A DNA stretch of 64,000 bases, taken from positions 1,364,001 to 1,428,000 of the forward strand of contig JADLSH010000061.1 of the NCBI GenBank assembly GCA_016169945.1, written 5' to 3'. The position numbers and the translations under genes were made by a program. The stretch comes from Trachythela sp. YZ-2020 (lineage: Eukaryota; Cnidaria; Anthozoa; Malacalcyonacea; Clavulariidae). Positions 32,890 to 45,676 of the stretch are shown here, one piece after another. Within the stretch, counting starts at the first letter, position 1; every line of letters begins with the position of its first letter. A model generated the notes under the pieces. The model searched no databases. It worked only from the letters and a program-made list of their open reading frames with translations, and was not told where the DNA came from.

Positions 32890-33350
32890 CTGCATAATAA
32901 TATATCATATACAAAGAATTAGAGATATATATAGAAAATTAATATAGTGCAAAAATATATAGAAATGAGACTAAAACTGAAAGTCTATATTAAGAGTCGT
33001 TTTAGCATCCGTTTAAAGGCAGTCAAACTAGTTGACTGCCCCAGTTGGTACGTGCCAGAGGAAGTTGAATATCCTGACGTCTTCGAGCTTTATAGCTATG
33101 GACGTCGATGTTCTTCGACAGGTTGAAATCAAAGTTAGTTACCTTATTTAAACATTTAAAAACAGCGATACAACGATGATGGCAGCGGCGAACAGATAAT
33201 GGTTTGCTCAAGGACCTGAGATGCTGAGGAGTACTTTGGTATATAAGTCCAATATAATCCGCGCGGAGTTATTTTGTAAAACTTGCTTTTATCACCCCAG
33301 ACTAAGTCAGCATAGTCAAACAGAGGAAGAATAAGACTGTTATACAAGGT
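32890..33350 (-). mobile_element. Non-LTR retrotransposon 3' fragment
   Basis: The minus strand encodes the RT thumb/C terminus: MYNSLILPLFDYADLVWGDK (33350-33280) followed, in another frame, by HHRCIAVFKCLNKVTNF, KARRRQDIQLPLARTNWG (to 33023). These are characteristic of the extreme C terminus of CR1/L2-type ORF2. Only this end survives. Confidence 0.75.
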
Positions 33351-33389
33351 TAAACGAGCGTGTAATGGAAGAAGATGTCTGATACGTCG

Positions 33390-33660
33390 CAGTAAACAAA
33401 GTAATCTAAAAAAAGTAATCTAAAAAGTAATCTAAAAAGTAAAAAAATATTTTACTAAAAAGTAAAAAATACTACTAAAAAGAAAAATATTTTACTAAAA
33501 AGTAAAAAGTAACCTAAAAAGTAATTAGTATAATTAATTACTTTTTAAGAAGTAATTAGTAATTCGTAATTGATTACTTTTGAAGGAAAGTAATTAGTAA
33601 TTACTTTTTCGAAGAAGTAATTGTAATTTTTACTTTCTACTTTTTTTTGGTAATTTTTAC
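33390..33660. repeat. Low-complexity (AAAAAGTAAT)-type tract
   Basis: Repeated AAAAAGTAATCT and AAAAAGTAAAAA units give way to the complementary AATTACTTTTT arrangement, so the tract is also roughly palindromic. Confidence 0.8.
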
Positions 33661-34761
33661 AACGCTGTAATTTGAGATTTATACAGTTGTATTTTCTATT
33701 AAAGTCTATTCTATGAAGGTTTGTAATTGTTGAAAGGTTGTTTATAACATATTAAGTACAGCACTAGAATATTTTACTATGTAAGATAAAATCAGTTTGT
33801 AGCCAATGTTCAAAAAGTGTTTTTGAATGACAATTGAGCCAGTTCCAAGGTTCTTTCAAACAAATTCAATTTGGCGTTGGGCTGTGCTGGAACTATTGCA
33901 CCACTTCTAAAACAAAGGGCAGGAAAATACATTAGAGTTAAACAAAGCTAAAATGCCAAATTAAGTAATTGCTCAAGAACACAGCATATGTAAGAAAACT
34001 TACATCGCTTCAACGTCAAACCAAAAATATATTCATTCACACTCGCTGTCAAAACTACGACCAAGCGAGCAATCCAAAAATAAGACTATGATTTACACTT
34101 TTACGTACTGTATGTTAATTCAAAAGGATGTTTGTCAGTAATATACACCTCAATTAAAATAATGATTTATTTGACTAATAAATGGATATAATTTATATAT
34201 AAACAACTTGCTTTATAAAATCCAATATTATAGGCGGAAATCCTCACAATGTCCATTGTAAACAAAATGACGGCTCTAACTATATATATTATATATTGGT
34301 TGTAACAGCAAGTTACAGACCAGAGTAATGGCCGCTCTTATATTTCCGAAATGCGCGACACGACATGCGCGAGGACACCAACTTCAAAGGTTTCCGACAT
34401 CAGTTGCCTTTCTGTTCATTTCCTATTCAGTGTCTCTGATAAGACATTCTTTCGATTATTGTGATTTTGTATTTTATAACATGTCCTGCATCAATTCATT
34501 GTCATTACAAAAAGAACAGAACTGTGCTGTTAGAGTTTATTTACGAGTCAAGGTTATCATGATGTCGGATCAGCTGCGCCAGCTAATGCAATATTTGGAC
34601 AATGCAGACTCACGACCCAAAGTTTAATTAGATCTGTGCGCTGAGGAATACACTGGACAACATCAGAGTCTCAAAACCTTAGGTCGTGAATGGAATTTGT
34701 TGGGGGATTATATTCATTTAGTTAGAATTATTGACCTTAAACTGGTTCCTTATTTCTATAG
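33661..34761. other. Upstream region of gene 2, no exon identified
   Basis: The signal-peptide exon expected before the PAN exon was not found here. A frame at 34328-34627 starts with ATG but lacks a signal-peptide pattern and an in-phase donor. The first exon may lie further upstream, beyond gypsy A. Confidence 0.4.
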
Positions 34762-34985
34762 ATGTCTGTCCTTTGACGAGAAATGTATTACTTGAAACGT
34801 ATGAATTCCAGAAACAATGTGTTCAAAAATGTTTGCAGCATGTTTTCTGTGCTGGGATCAACTTTAATGAAAAACAACTGAAGAAGCCAAACTGTCAGCT
34901 AACACACAAACTTGATCACGACTTTCATGCCTGCGACAAAGATGACAGAGGCTGGAATTTCTATCATCCTGTTAAACCAAGGAAG
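34762..34985 (+). CDS. Exon encoding a PAN/Apple domain (host gene 2)
   Basis: The acceptor TTTCTATAG ends at 34761 and the donor is GTAAAC at 34986. Entry is phase 1 and exit phase 0, exactly as in the PAN exon at 101-333. The translation has six cysteines in PAN spacing: VCPL, KQCVQKCLQHVFCAG, NCQLTH and HACDKD, ending HPVKPRK before the donor. PAN, EGF and F5/8C in this order is a common cnidarian extracellular architecture (adhesion or lectin-like). Signal peptide exon not found. Confidence 0.88.
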
Positions 34986-35283
34986 GTAAACCAATCTTTT
35001 TTATATTAAAAATACTATGTTGTTTATATCATTATGGTATTGAGCACTACCTGAAATCAGTTCTATGAAAACGATAAAACTAGATTTGAAATTAATAAAA
35101 AACATTTATACCTAATATCAAAACTGATTCCATTGCACAAATTTGATACGAAAAGTAAGAACATCGGTGGATTTTAAAAATGCTACCATTCTAATGAGAC
35201 CTCTGGAAAATATTTTTCCAGTACGGACCTCCCAGCCGGTAAATAACATATATTTATTATATCTATTAATATATTCATTTGAG

Positions 35284-35413
35284 GTTCCATGTAATGAAAT
35301 AAAGAATTGCAAAAATGGAGGAAAGACGATCATTGATCTCAAAGATGGACCTGGTTCAGATCCATACAGATGTCAATGTCCAAAGGAATACAAAGGAGAT
35401 CATTGCAAAATTG
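35284..35413 (+). CDS. Exon encoding an EGF-like domain (host gene 2)
   Basis: The acceptor TTCATTTGAG ends at 35283; the donor GTAAAT is at 35414. The phase is 0 at entry and 1 at exit. The translation is VPCNEIKNCKNGGKT, then DPYRCQCPKEYKGDHC. It has the NGG turn and the Y-x-C-x-C and G-x2-C signatures, but the third cysteine of the usual six (normally in NGGxC) is absent, leaving five. The exon joins in frame to the F5/8C exon at 42116 across a 6.7-kb intron full of transposons. Confidence 0.85.
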
Positions 35414-35950
35414 GTAAATTGTTAAATATAACCCGTCTCTATGTATGTCCACCACAACATAGAAATGTACAAGATAACAAAATGTATTTCATGCTTTGTT
35501 GCTTCGTTACCCGAGTGTAAATATCCTGGTGGACATGCTGCCCGCGTTCCTGGCTTACGCTTTTAACGACACTTACATGCGGATGCCGTTGGTCGGGAAT
35601 TAATGTATGAAACTAGAAATACATGCATGCAGCAACTTCTCCCATTAATAAACCGATATATAATAGCTCCTGGATTGCTATTAAGAAAATTCGTTTTTAA
35701 ATGTGACACGCTGTACTTTCGAAATTTAAACAATTCAGATCTAGTTAGACGGGTAATATTCAATTAAGTTATTTATGATAGCATTGGTACAAAACAGGTA
35801 TCGTTCGAAAGCAATACCAGATCTTACATTAATTACAATACAATGCAAGTAAGCCTTAATCCAGATAGCTAAACAATAATACTGGTCACATTTCTCATTG
35901 TACAAAACAAGGGTAACTCCAAAAATTGATAACATTTTAATATCTATCTA

Positions 35951-36620
35951 CGTTTCGACTATGTTTCAGTCATCATCAGGATAAATTAACTAGATTATAT
36001 ATCAAAAGCAGTATTTATATGAAGAAATATGATACATTAGGTTGATTATTAATGAATTAGTTAAATATGATAAGTTCTTTAGAAGCTTTAATTCCATGAT
36101 TAAGTTCAGGTTTATATCTTTGAATAGCGAGGGATTCTTGAAAAAGCAAAAGGGACCAATGGTTAGATTTATCTATGATTTTAGTATTGTGAAAAACATG
36201 TTCAGCCATTATACATCTGGTTTGATTAGACTCTGCGTCATCGTCGAGATTCATTTCTAAAAGAGCTTTAATATGTTCAAACTGTTCGCAAGTGGAGAGG
36301 TGCTGGTGGATTTCAGATTTTGTATGGTGTGAATGTTCCTTAGTTCTGCTGTATAAACAGCGGTCAGTTTTGCCGATGTACCTACTATTACATCCAGGGC
36401 AAGTAAATTCATAGACGACAGAGCTTTGATATTTCTTCGGGGTTTTATCTTTGCATGATACAAACACGTTACTGTTAATCGTTTTCCAGTTAATAATAAA
36501 TCGGCATTTTATTGTGAGGAGAGGGATTATTTTATGTATAAGCGAACGAGTTAGTCGTTCACTAAATGGCCAGTCCTCTGACATATGCTCTTCGTAGCTG
36601 ATCCGTGGCCAATATGTAGC
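35951..36620 (-). mobile_element. Penelope-like element fragment (GIY-YIG end and tail)
   Basis: The minus-strand frame 36057-36584 encodes the C-terminal endonuclease: VVYEFTCPGCNSRYIGKTD with RTKEHSHH (GIY-YIG variant with an adjacent CPGC). Farther on is LLFQESLAIQRYKPELNHG, with the conserved Glu and the P-x-LN. The 3' tail at 35951-35980 carries a hammerhead-like CTGATGA...GTCGAAAC block on the minus strand (with one extra T after CTGATGA). RT is absent. This family is different from the one at 20540-22560. It lies in the EGF to F5/8C intron of gene 2. Confidence 0.82.
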
Positions 36621-36689
36621 ACAGCAGCGTAGCTTTTTACGTAAATGTCTTCAAGCCCTCGAACAAATCCTTCCGCTTCGGAGTGCCGT

Positions 36690-36850
36690 AAGAGGGTACT
36701 AATTCCGCTCGTATATTCACACCCGGGTATGTGAAAACATCCGCCGTTATGCCATGGACCCTAAGTTATGGACAGTTTTGTTCGTTATGCGCATGCGTAA
36801 GCACAAGCCGAGAGCAGACTGGTATCTATGAAGTTCATGATTGGCTGAGA
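36690..36850. repeat. Interspersed repeat, inverted relative to 60345-60523
   Basis: The shared blocks, in opposite orientation, are GAGGGTACTAATTCCGCTCG, ACACCCGGGTATGTGAAAAC, TTATGCGCATGCG, AAGCCGAGAG and TCATGATTGGCT. No coding. Confidence 0.7.
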
Positions 36851-38149
36851 TAAGATGATTTTTTTCAGAATACGCGTCAGCAGTTTGGATGTCATTATTT
36901 CATTTTGCAATAGTTTTCGTCTTTTTGATAAGTTTTATATATTCTTCGTACGGACTGCGAAATAGGATTTCATAAAGAAACATTAAAACAAACTAAACTA
37001 CAACGACGAACGTACTTGGTGTTTCGTGGGATTGTCGTGTTTGAATTGCAAACAAACTTACAGTATTAAAAATTCGTGTGGCTGTCCAAGATGAAACCTA
37101 AACGAGGAAAACAAACTTGAAAGTTTTACAGTAATAATGCCGCATCTCGGTAAGCATTGAACTTAAACGTGTTCGATTATTATCTAAATTAGTATTATTT
37201 AGAAAGATTAGTATCATTCTTAATTGTTTGTTAATCATATTGTTTGTTAACAATAATTTGTTAATTATATGAGTTCATGTTCATACTTAGTAATTGTTTA
37301 TACTAGCAATTCAGCCGGCGGTTTTATTTTACATATCGTGTCTTTATAGTCCTTTGTAACAATACAATGTGGCTTCAGGAAAAAAATATTTCAAATATAC
37401 TAACTAAAACCTGGAGAATGGAATTTCATGAACATATTTCCAAACGTTTTACAAAACGGAGCAGGCTGAATTTCACCTTAAATTGAAGCTTATTGAATGC
37501 CTAATAAAGTAAATACGGCGGTTGACTGTTGTGAAAACTACCTGAAAAATACAATGAGAACTTCGACGTTTCGAGCGAAGGCCCTTCGTACAAGCAATAT
37601 ATATAGTTCTATAGTTCAAAGTATTTTAAAATCGTTCTATTTTTTTCCATTAATAGTTTTATGTTACCATGGCAACCAATGATTGCGCACGCAGATACCT
37701 TGATAATGATATTTTTAAACTATAGTTGGTAGGAAGGGCGAGGGGTTGCTGCATGCATGTTTTTCTAGTTCTATATATTCCGCCAGAACAGTACCACAAA
37801 TAGAAGAGGGAAATATCACTATTTTCAAACCATTTACGCTAGCCGTTGACCATTTTTATAAAGGCTTAATAGTTTCGACGTTTGTTTATGAAGAAATTAG
37901 CATCTTGTTGGATAAAGTAGTAATATTACATTTTGAGCAAAACCCCAGAGACTCTCCAATTATTGAAAATAATCAACATTTGTATGCAGTACGTTTTAAC
38001 GTTGCGTTTATTACCCCTGTCGTAGTTTCAAATAATTTATTATATAAAGTAAAATATACAAAGTATAAAGATCAAGTAAGACTGACCTGAAATCAAAGAT
38101 GGCGGTCTTATTTAACTATATGGCATGCAAATTAGTTATCCATATTAAG
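36851..38149. other. Intronic stretch with repeat pieces
   Basis: It contains a half copy of the 1119-1220 hairpin sequence ending in GACGTTTCGAGCGAAGG (37536-37600). It also has a copy of the short repeat GGCTACTGCATGCATG-type (37738-37760) and a palindromic GTTACCATGGCAAC (37663-37676). No gene. Confidence 0.5.
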
Positions 38150-39547
38150 TAATGACACAGGTACACCATGACATCCCTCCTTTTCTAAAAGTGAAGTTCC
38201 CTAATTTAAAACTACACGGTACATTAAATGTTCAAGTCTCTGATGATTGTTTATCGCAATACTGTAATAATAGAAAGAGATTATCTAATTAAATTATTAA
38301 CTAATATAAATTCAATCTGTCCGGGCGTTTAATCGCGCGTTTGAACGATCCTTGTATCTTCGGTTTTGGAACACTGCTATTACTCGGGAATGATTATTCT
38401 GTGCAGCACTGCTTGTAGTTTGGTTGTCACCGATAGTTTCACTGACTGATTCAACAGAAGGTCGAATATGGCGACGATTCCGCTTTAAAGTGCTACGTTA
38501 GGCATATCAAGAACGTATGATTTACGTGTTTGTGCTTTCTCCTTGATCGACAACACCAGGTTCCCACTTATCATTACAAGGGTTGAGTACACGAATGTTA
38601 TCACCTGGGTATACTTCTAGAAGTTCCCTTGATGACTTGTCGTCGTAATAACATTTTGCAGATATTGTCTTGCCTGCAATTTGGCATTAGTGTCGTGGTC
38701 TGTCTTTGGAGACAAGGTTGCTTTGGACAGACTAGGGAGGTTGGATTGATAGGCTCTCGAATTAAACAATTCTGCAGGTGACGGCAGGTGATGGTTGATG
38801 GGTGTTGTTCACAGACAAAGTCGCTAAATGTGGATTCACAGTCTGCAAGTAAGGGCTAGTAAGGACTTCCGTGAAGGCTAAAGAGGTAAAGGAAGTGTCA
38901 TTACCGGTAATTAGCTGACTTGGAATTCCGTGCTCTTCAAAGACGGACTTCAGATGTGCAATAAAAGTGTTTGACTGGATATTGCTAAGATTACGAATCA
39001 GTGGCAATTTGCTGTAGTAATCTGATACAAGGAGTTAAGATTCATTGCTCCAAAAGAACAAGTCTGAACCAAGTGTGTGCCATGGTTTAGGTGAGACGTC
39101 GTGAGGTGTAAGTGGTTCATGGTTCCTTTACACTGTTGATTGTTCTGGCAAGGACCGCAACCTTTCACCATGTTCTCTATGCCGGCATTAATGCTTGCCC
39201 AAAAGGCGGAGCCCTTAGCTCGGAGCTTGCATTTTTCTGGGCCTTGGTGTCCATAATGAAGTTGCTGGAGGACTTCTGGCTGCAAATTATTTGTTATGAT
39301 GAATCGTGTTCCTTTGAGAATTAAACCATTTGTGACCGTGAGCTCATCGCGATAATTCCAGTACCCGTGAAGGTGTGACGGACAGTCCGATCTCTTATCT
39401 GGTCATCCGTGGCTAATGAAGGACCTGAGCGAATTAAGAATAGGATCTTTGGCAGCTTCGGTCTGGATCTGCTGGATTCTGGTTGGATTTGCGTTGAGGT
39501 GCACGTGTAGCTCATTGATAGACACATCAAGTCCTTTGATTGTGTCT

Positions 39548-40505
39548 GCATTGCATGGAGTAGTAGTAGTAGTAGTAGTAGTAGTAATAGTAAGACTTTA
39601 TTTTAAGAGGGTAGCCCATTCAGCCAAAGCTGGTATCCAGAGGGCCCTGTACATCAAAACATACGTTTACATCAATAATATAGTAATTAGCTAATAAGAG
39701 TCCTAGATACAGTAATATAAGTACAAAAAAAGAAAAACTCCAATTTGAACAACACAATAATAATCTAAAAGTCATGCAGTCTAATAAGGTTCTTGAAGGA
39801 TAACAACGAAGTAGATGCTTTAATTCTTGGTGGTAAAGAATTAAACAATAATGTTCCAGAATATCTAAAAGTACGTTTCCCAAGGCTTAATTAAACTTAG
39901 GTTTGGAGAGATGAATATCATTACTCCTTCTAGCATTATATGAATGAATGCTACTGTTTCTAATAAAATATTCACTAAGATATTTTAGAATGAGGTCATG
40001 CAGACACTTGAAGACTAAGATACGTTTATTCCTTCCTCGCCAGACCATCCTAAGATATTCATAGCCTCATTTGAACTGTATCGTCTCGTTATGATACGAG
40101 CAGCTCAATTTTGCATTCGTTGTAAATTGTCAGTACACATGGCTGAGAGTTCACCCCACACAGTATCTGCATAAGTAAGAGTCGGCAGAATCAAACAGTT
40201 ATATACACATTTGGATGCCTTGATGGTGAGACATGACCTTCTTTAGGTCAATGAAAACAGCACCAGTCATCTTCTGATTATCCAAATGTTCCAGTATATA
40301 ATCTGTCAAAAACACAACAGCGGTCTCGGTAGAATGACGTTTCCGGAATTAATCCTGACTGGTGTGCTGATAGAACGTTATTATCAGTAAGGAACATGAC
40401 TAGCTGTATTTGAACTGCACGTTCCATTAACTTCGAAACCAACGGGAGCACTGAAATCGGACGATAGTTGTTTACATCTATTTTCTTTCCGGAAATAGTC
40501 GTGAC
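39548..40505 (-). mobile_element. Non-LTR retrotransposon nested in gypsy B, (CTA)n tail
   Basis: On the minus strand the RT start (GKKIDVNNYRPISVLPLVSK, about 40500-40400) runs to KMTGAVFIDLKK (near 40240). It is joined by an internal deletion to the thumb (LILPTLTYADTVWGEL). A 3' UTR follows, ending AATAAAGTCTTACTA and a CTA trinucleotide tail (39560-39585). The insertion separates RNase H (ending ...PLADA) from the integrase linker (PCNADTIKGLDVSINEL) of gypsy B. Confidence 0.85.
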
Positions 40506-41035
40506 GCGCGTCAGCCAATGGTATTTCTTTCCCCGGGACATACTTGATCTCTACGTCATATCTCTGGATACGTAGCACCATCCTGGCAATAAGTGGAGGT
40601 GCACTGGAGAGGTGTTTCTTGAAAATCCCTTCCAGGGGCTTGTGGTCTGTCTCAACTGTTACATGTCGACCGTAGGCGTAATAGTGGAATTTCTTTAACC
40701 CGTAAACAATACCAAGCATCTCTCGTTCAATGTTTGAATAGCGACGCTCTGTTTCTGTGAGGAGTTTACTGCGATATTACACGAGACCTTTACTTTGAAG
40801 TAATGTGGCTCGTAGACCACGCATTGGCGCATCTACTTGAAAGGTGACTGGTTTGCTACCATCAAAATACTGAAGGCTATTCGGGGTGGCGATCAGTTAA
40901 TTTACATTTTCTGCTGCTTCCTGGTGTTCATGATTCCATTGAAACTCATTGGGCTCTTGGTAAGATCACATAGGACTGCCGAAACAGAAGCTAGATTTGA
41001 ATGTACCGACCAGGAAATTGAACCTTTCCAAGGAA

Positions 41036-41575
<540 letters not shown>

Positions 41576-42115
41576 GCACCCTCCATGACTGCCTTCATAT
41601 TCTTGTCGTGTTCGGCAAGGGTGGCACCACTTAACTTAGGGAGTATCTCATCAATAGTTGGGGTGCAATGATGAGGACGCTTGAGGACTTTGTTTAAATC
41701 TTTAGGATCTAGGCACAACCTGAGTGATCCATTGGGCTTTGTTATGCACACAATTGCGTTAACCCATTCAGCGGGCTTTGAAACTTTAGTTATAATACCT
41801 TGTGCTTCTGGGGAATCAAGTTCTTCCTTTAATGGTTCTCGGAGGGCTTCGGGGACCCTGCAGGGCGGGTGGATTACTGGTGGTGCTGCTGGGTCTAGCG
41901 TAATATGAAACTCTCCTTCAAAATACCCGATACCACTAAAACAAGCAGCATAATCACCCTATCTAGACCACTTTCCCGCTCTCATGTAACCAGCTGGCTG
42001 GGTATCTGAAGCTCTCGTTTGTTCCAGTTGCTATCCGTTACTTACAATCTGCCGTTGTTAATGTCTGTTGATATCGCAATTAAATTTAGAGTAATTAATT
42101 ATTCAAATCTTCTAG

Positions 42116-42438
42116 AAAACGCAAGTTCTTGCAGCAACGACGAGGTGGCACTCGGCGTAGAAAATGGAAATATTCCAAGTTCCCAAATGACATCATCAAC
42201 TGCCTATATAGCGGATTTATCAGCACCACAAGGACGATTGAATGGCGCACAATCCTGGTCTGCAAGTCGAAGTGATCAGAAGCAATGGATTCAAGTTGAT
42301 CTTGGCAGAGAGAAAATTATCACAGCGATTGCCACTCAAGGTCGTTACAATGCATACCAATGGGTGATGTCATATTTTGTGTCTTACAGTTTGGATGAAG
42401 AGATCTTCGACGACTACAAAGTTAATGAAGTTGTTAAG
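42116..42438 (+). CDS. F5/8 type C (discoidin) domain, N-terminal exon (host gene 2)
   Basis: The acceptor AATCTTCTAG ends at 42115; two bases complete the codon begun by the EGF exon. The domain starts at SSCSNDEVALGVENGNIPSS, then SSTAYIADLSAPQGRLNG, SWSASRSDQKQWIQVDLG, TAIATQGRYNAYQWV and YFVSYSLDEE. All of these are hallmark discoidin positions. The exon ends at AAG (42438), where conserved family sequence (NEVVK|VLDGNND) resumes at 42896. The donor there is GCGAGT, a GC-AG type. Such domains bind phospholipids or carbohydrates on cell surfaces. Confidence 0.9.
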
Positions 42439-42895
42439 GCGAGTTTTGTTTTCTGACCATACGTGTAGGAAATTGTATTATCGTATGTCAGGTGTAATGC
42501 AGTTTAGCTGTTTGCTATGGTAGCGACCACCGAACATTAGACGGATTTGTTGATGACTTATAAAATTCCGCTGGAAATCAGGTGGTATTTTCCAGGACTA
42601 TTTTATTTAGAAATGTTTCACTTACAGTCTAATTTTACTACTTTATGTCAGCATTTAGCCAATACTTGTTTAAGGATCATGAAACTTTGCAGGTATAGCT
42701 TAGAGGAAATTTGTAATTAAGAATTTTAATTTTCGTTATTTTTTGTTATTCCCTGGTTAATTACTAGTATGAAAATTTACCCATCACTCCAAAGAAAATA
42801 ACATTGACCTTGGACGAAGTATTCTATTTGGAGGACTTAAAAAGTTCAATCGTTTCTATCGAATAGAAGGTCAATTATTTTAATTTTCTTTACAG

Positions 42896-43033
42896 GTATT
42901 GGATGGGAATAATGACAGAAATTCCATTGTAAAGAATGTCCTATCTCAACCAATAACTGCCCGTTATATCCGCATTCATCCAGTCTCTTGGTACTCCTAC
43001 ATATCTATGAGAGTCGAACTTTATGGTTGCTAG
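42896..43033 (+). CDS. F5/8 type C domain, C-terminal exon with stop (host gene 2)
   Basis: The acceptor TTTCTTTACAG ends at 42895. The translation is VLDGNNDRNSIVKNVLSQ, ITARYIRIHPVSWYSYISMR, VELYGC, stop TAG (43031-43033). The RYIRIHPV and MRVELYGC motifs are the standard end of the F5/8C domain, with the terminal cysteine expected to pair with the Cys near its start. The protein ends immediately after the domain. Confidence 0.92.
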   Translation, partial: VLDGNNDRNSIVKNVLSQPITARYIRIHPVSWYSYISMRVELYGC

Positions 43034-43170
43034 AGAGATATGTTGTAGTACGTAGGAATATTTACCTCTAGAAATATTCGCGTTATAGAATATCTGACCA
43101 TTAGCTTAGGAAGAGGAACGCGACAAAGATTACTGGACTGTAGATTTTTAACACGCATGTTGTTTTGCGA

Positions 43171-43176
43171 AATAAA
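43171..43176 (+). terminator. Polyadenylation signal AATAAA for gene 2
   Basis: AATAAA lies 138 bases after the TAG stop of the F5/8C exon; a normal 3' UTR length. Confidence 0.6.
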
Positions 43177-44590
43177 CACCTCACAAGAAGATAGTTTCCT
43201 CTTCATATTTCCTCATTAATTCTTAATTAACAACTTCCTCGTAATAACACCTGGCATTTAGTATGTCTATGGTACTTGATGTGTGAAGATTGAGGGTTGG
43301 TAATTTTCAAGGCACGGTATTTGAACAATGTAACAAGTGCATGCAGATTATAGGAAGTGGTTGTTTTCGAGCGCTTTACAAATAATAAGCAAGAAATGGG
43401 TCATTTGGCCTAGAGGTTTACAAGAAACCTAAAACAGGCTGTTGAATTAAGACCCCTGGTTGTTAAAGAATTACGTAATGAAAATATTTACAGTCAAATA
43501 TTATAACAAAAATAGAACTAACACACCCATATCCCCCAAAATCACTAAAGCTGTTTTTATATAAGGAGAGTGAAAACAATATTTGTTATATACTTGTACA
43601 GGTATCTGTTGCGATAATTATTACAGATGTATTTGATTAGAATATATTGTCCAGGGTGAAGCGATGAAAATGCATAACAATAATCGAATGAAATGAAATG
43701 AAATCTCCTTCTTCTGTTAATACAATTTTATGCGGTAAGTGTCATGTTACATAACAAGGATATAGATGTTGCACAATACCGACAAACGCTAAATACTTCA
43801 TTACTTTAGATTATAACTCCACTAACTTAGACATCAATAACATCTACTTACTGCAGTAGGCTACATGTCAAGGTAATGTACATTTCAATTATAGTAATTG
43901 CATGACGTATGTTCGCATCCATTGTTATGCAAACAACACTTCCTTTTTGAGTTCGTGAATTCACAACGAAACTATAGTTGATTTTCAGTAATAGCAAGCT
44001 TTTTTCAGAAACACTCCTTGGCTGGGGACATTGTCACCAAATTCGTTCAAATTTCTCAGCAAATGACCTAAGCCAAGCCAAACTGTATTCACAGTTCAGT
44101 GGATTGTCATCCAACGCAACACAGGGTTCAATACAAATCAACCTGGTAGGTTAGCAACAACATTTTGTTCAAATGTAGCAATTGAATTATTTGAGAAGTT
44201 GATGAAAACAAGTCTTGTTAGATTCGTAAATGCATGCATCTTTTGCTATTATTATGCAGTAAAAGTTTATCAAGGCGGGCGGCATTTTCTTCAGAAAACC
44301 GTTAAATGTCACGTTTGATGCAAGCAGACAATCACTTAACTCTTAAACTACGGATGGGGTCGTATACGACCACTGATCTTAAATTAGACTGGATAGTACA
44401 TCTATTGTTTAGAATTGAAGCCGGAAGTAAGGCTGCGGTTGCTGCGGTTGTTTTTTAATAATAATAAATTATATATATATATAATTACATATACGTAAAA
44501 TAATAAAATTATTTATTTTCCTGGATGTACTGGATACTGTATCCTAATATCTTATATACAACGTTATTAATGCAAATTACCACTCCATAT
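43177..44590. other. Intergenic stretch, nothing recognised
   Basis: Apart from a short palindromic GGTCGTATACGACC at about 44359 and TA-rich runs near 44470, I see no structure or coding. Confidence 0.45.
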
Positions 44591-45150
44591 GACCTAAGGG
44601 ACTTGCCATAAATTCACAGGGGGATAGGGGAGGTGAAAAACAGGGGAGGGTCATAAATATTTGAGCCTTACAAAAGGGAGGGTCATGAAAAAGAGAGACA
44701 GAAAACTGGGAGCGTCATAAAAATTATGCCAATGTGATCATAAAGTCAAAAAGATGTATGACAAGAATACAAAACAATACCCATGAATAAAGATAACAGC
44801 ATTGAACAAAAATATATTACTAAACACATCCAGAATTAATGTGGCTACACTGTCTCGAATGTCAAGATAGTCTGACATTTCCATGGTCTGTTTTGGTTGA
44901 TCTAACAAAATTAAACTCCTTAAATTTCTTTTGTTGATGGTTATGATTTTTCTTCAGAACTCGTCTTAGAATACGAGAAATGCTGCTTTAAAGACCCTAG
45001 AAATTCTAAATTTCCCGAGGAAGCATGCCCCCGGAATCCCCTAGCATTTTTCCTTCGTTGATTAAGTAAGTTAGTATCCCAGTTTTGTTGTTCCACAGTT
45101 AAAACTCTGCCCTCTCCTGCCCTGCAAATTTATGGCAAGTCCCTTAGGTC
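44591..45150. mobile_element. Non-autonomous DNA transposon with perfect 24-bp TIRs
   Basis: GACCTAAGGGACTTGCCATA (44591 on) is matched exactly in inverted orientation at the right end (to 45150), over 24 bp including the AATT that follows. The interior (560 bp total) has GGGGGAGGTG/GGAGGGTCAT direct repeats but no transposase. No convincing target duplication. Confidence 0.8.
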
Positions 45151-45676
45151 AAATTGAAACTTGTGTTGAAATATTGGGAAACTCGGCAAATTATGTTATT
45201 ATTACTCGGCAATTCGGCCTTCAACGCCCCCCAATCGACATCCCTTCGCCACGGTCCTCTTTGAACATACAACTTTTTCCTTAAACATCAAACTTTCAAA
45301 AACACGTACAACTGCAGTGTAATACATGGATTTGTTGACTCAATTATGTCATATATTTTTCATACACAATGACAACAAGAAAGTGTTTTCGGTAAGTCAA
45401 ATTAAGGCTGCGTGTTAAAAATTTTTTTCAAACTTGTTATTATGGTAAAACAACCAGAAAAGTACAACTTTTTAACCAGCATACCTTCTTCGTGGTCTTT
45501 TGAGTAGAAAAGCGTCGATTTAATCAAAACCAAATTATATTTTGGGGATGTTTTTGATCGGCAAAAGCAAAGCAAGCGAGCATGGACCTTTTCATATCGA
45601 AGCAACAATATTTGTAATTCGCCGAAACCCCATACCCATGCATAAGGCAAAACAATTCATTGCTAGGCTTTCTAGC

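Noticed and set aside
34328..34627. First exon (signal peptide) of gene 2
   Set aside because: The N terminus is not a convincing signal peptide and there is no phase-1 donor before 34762.
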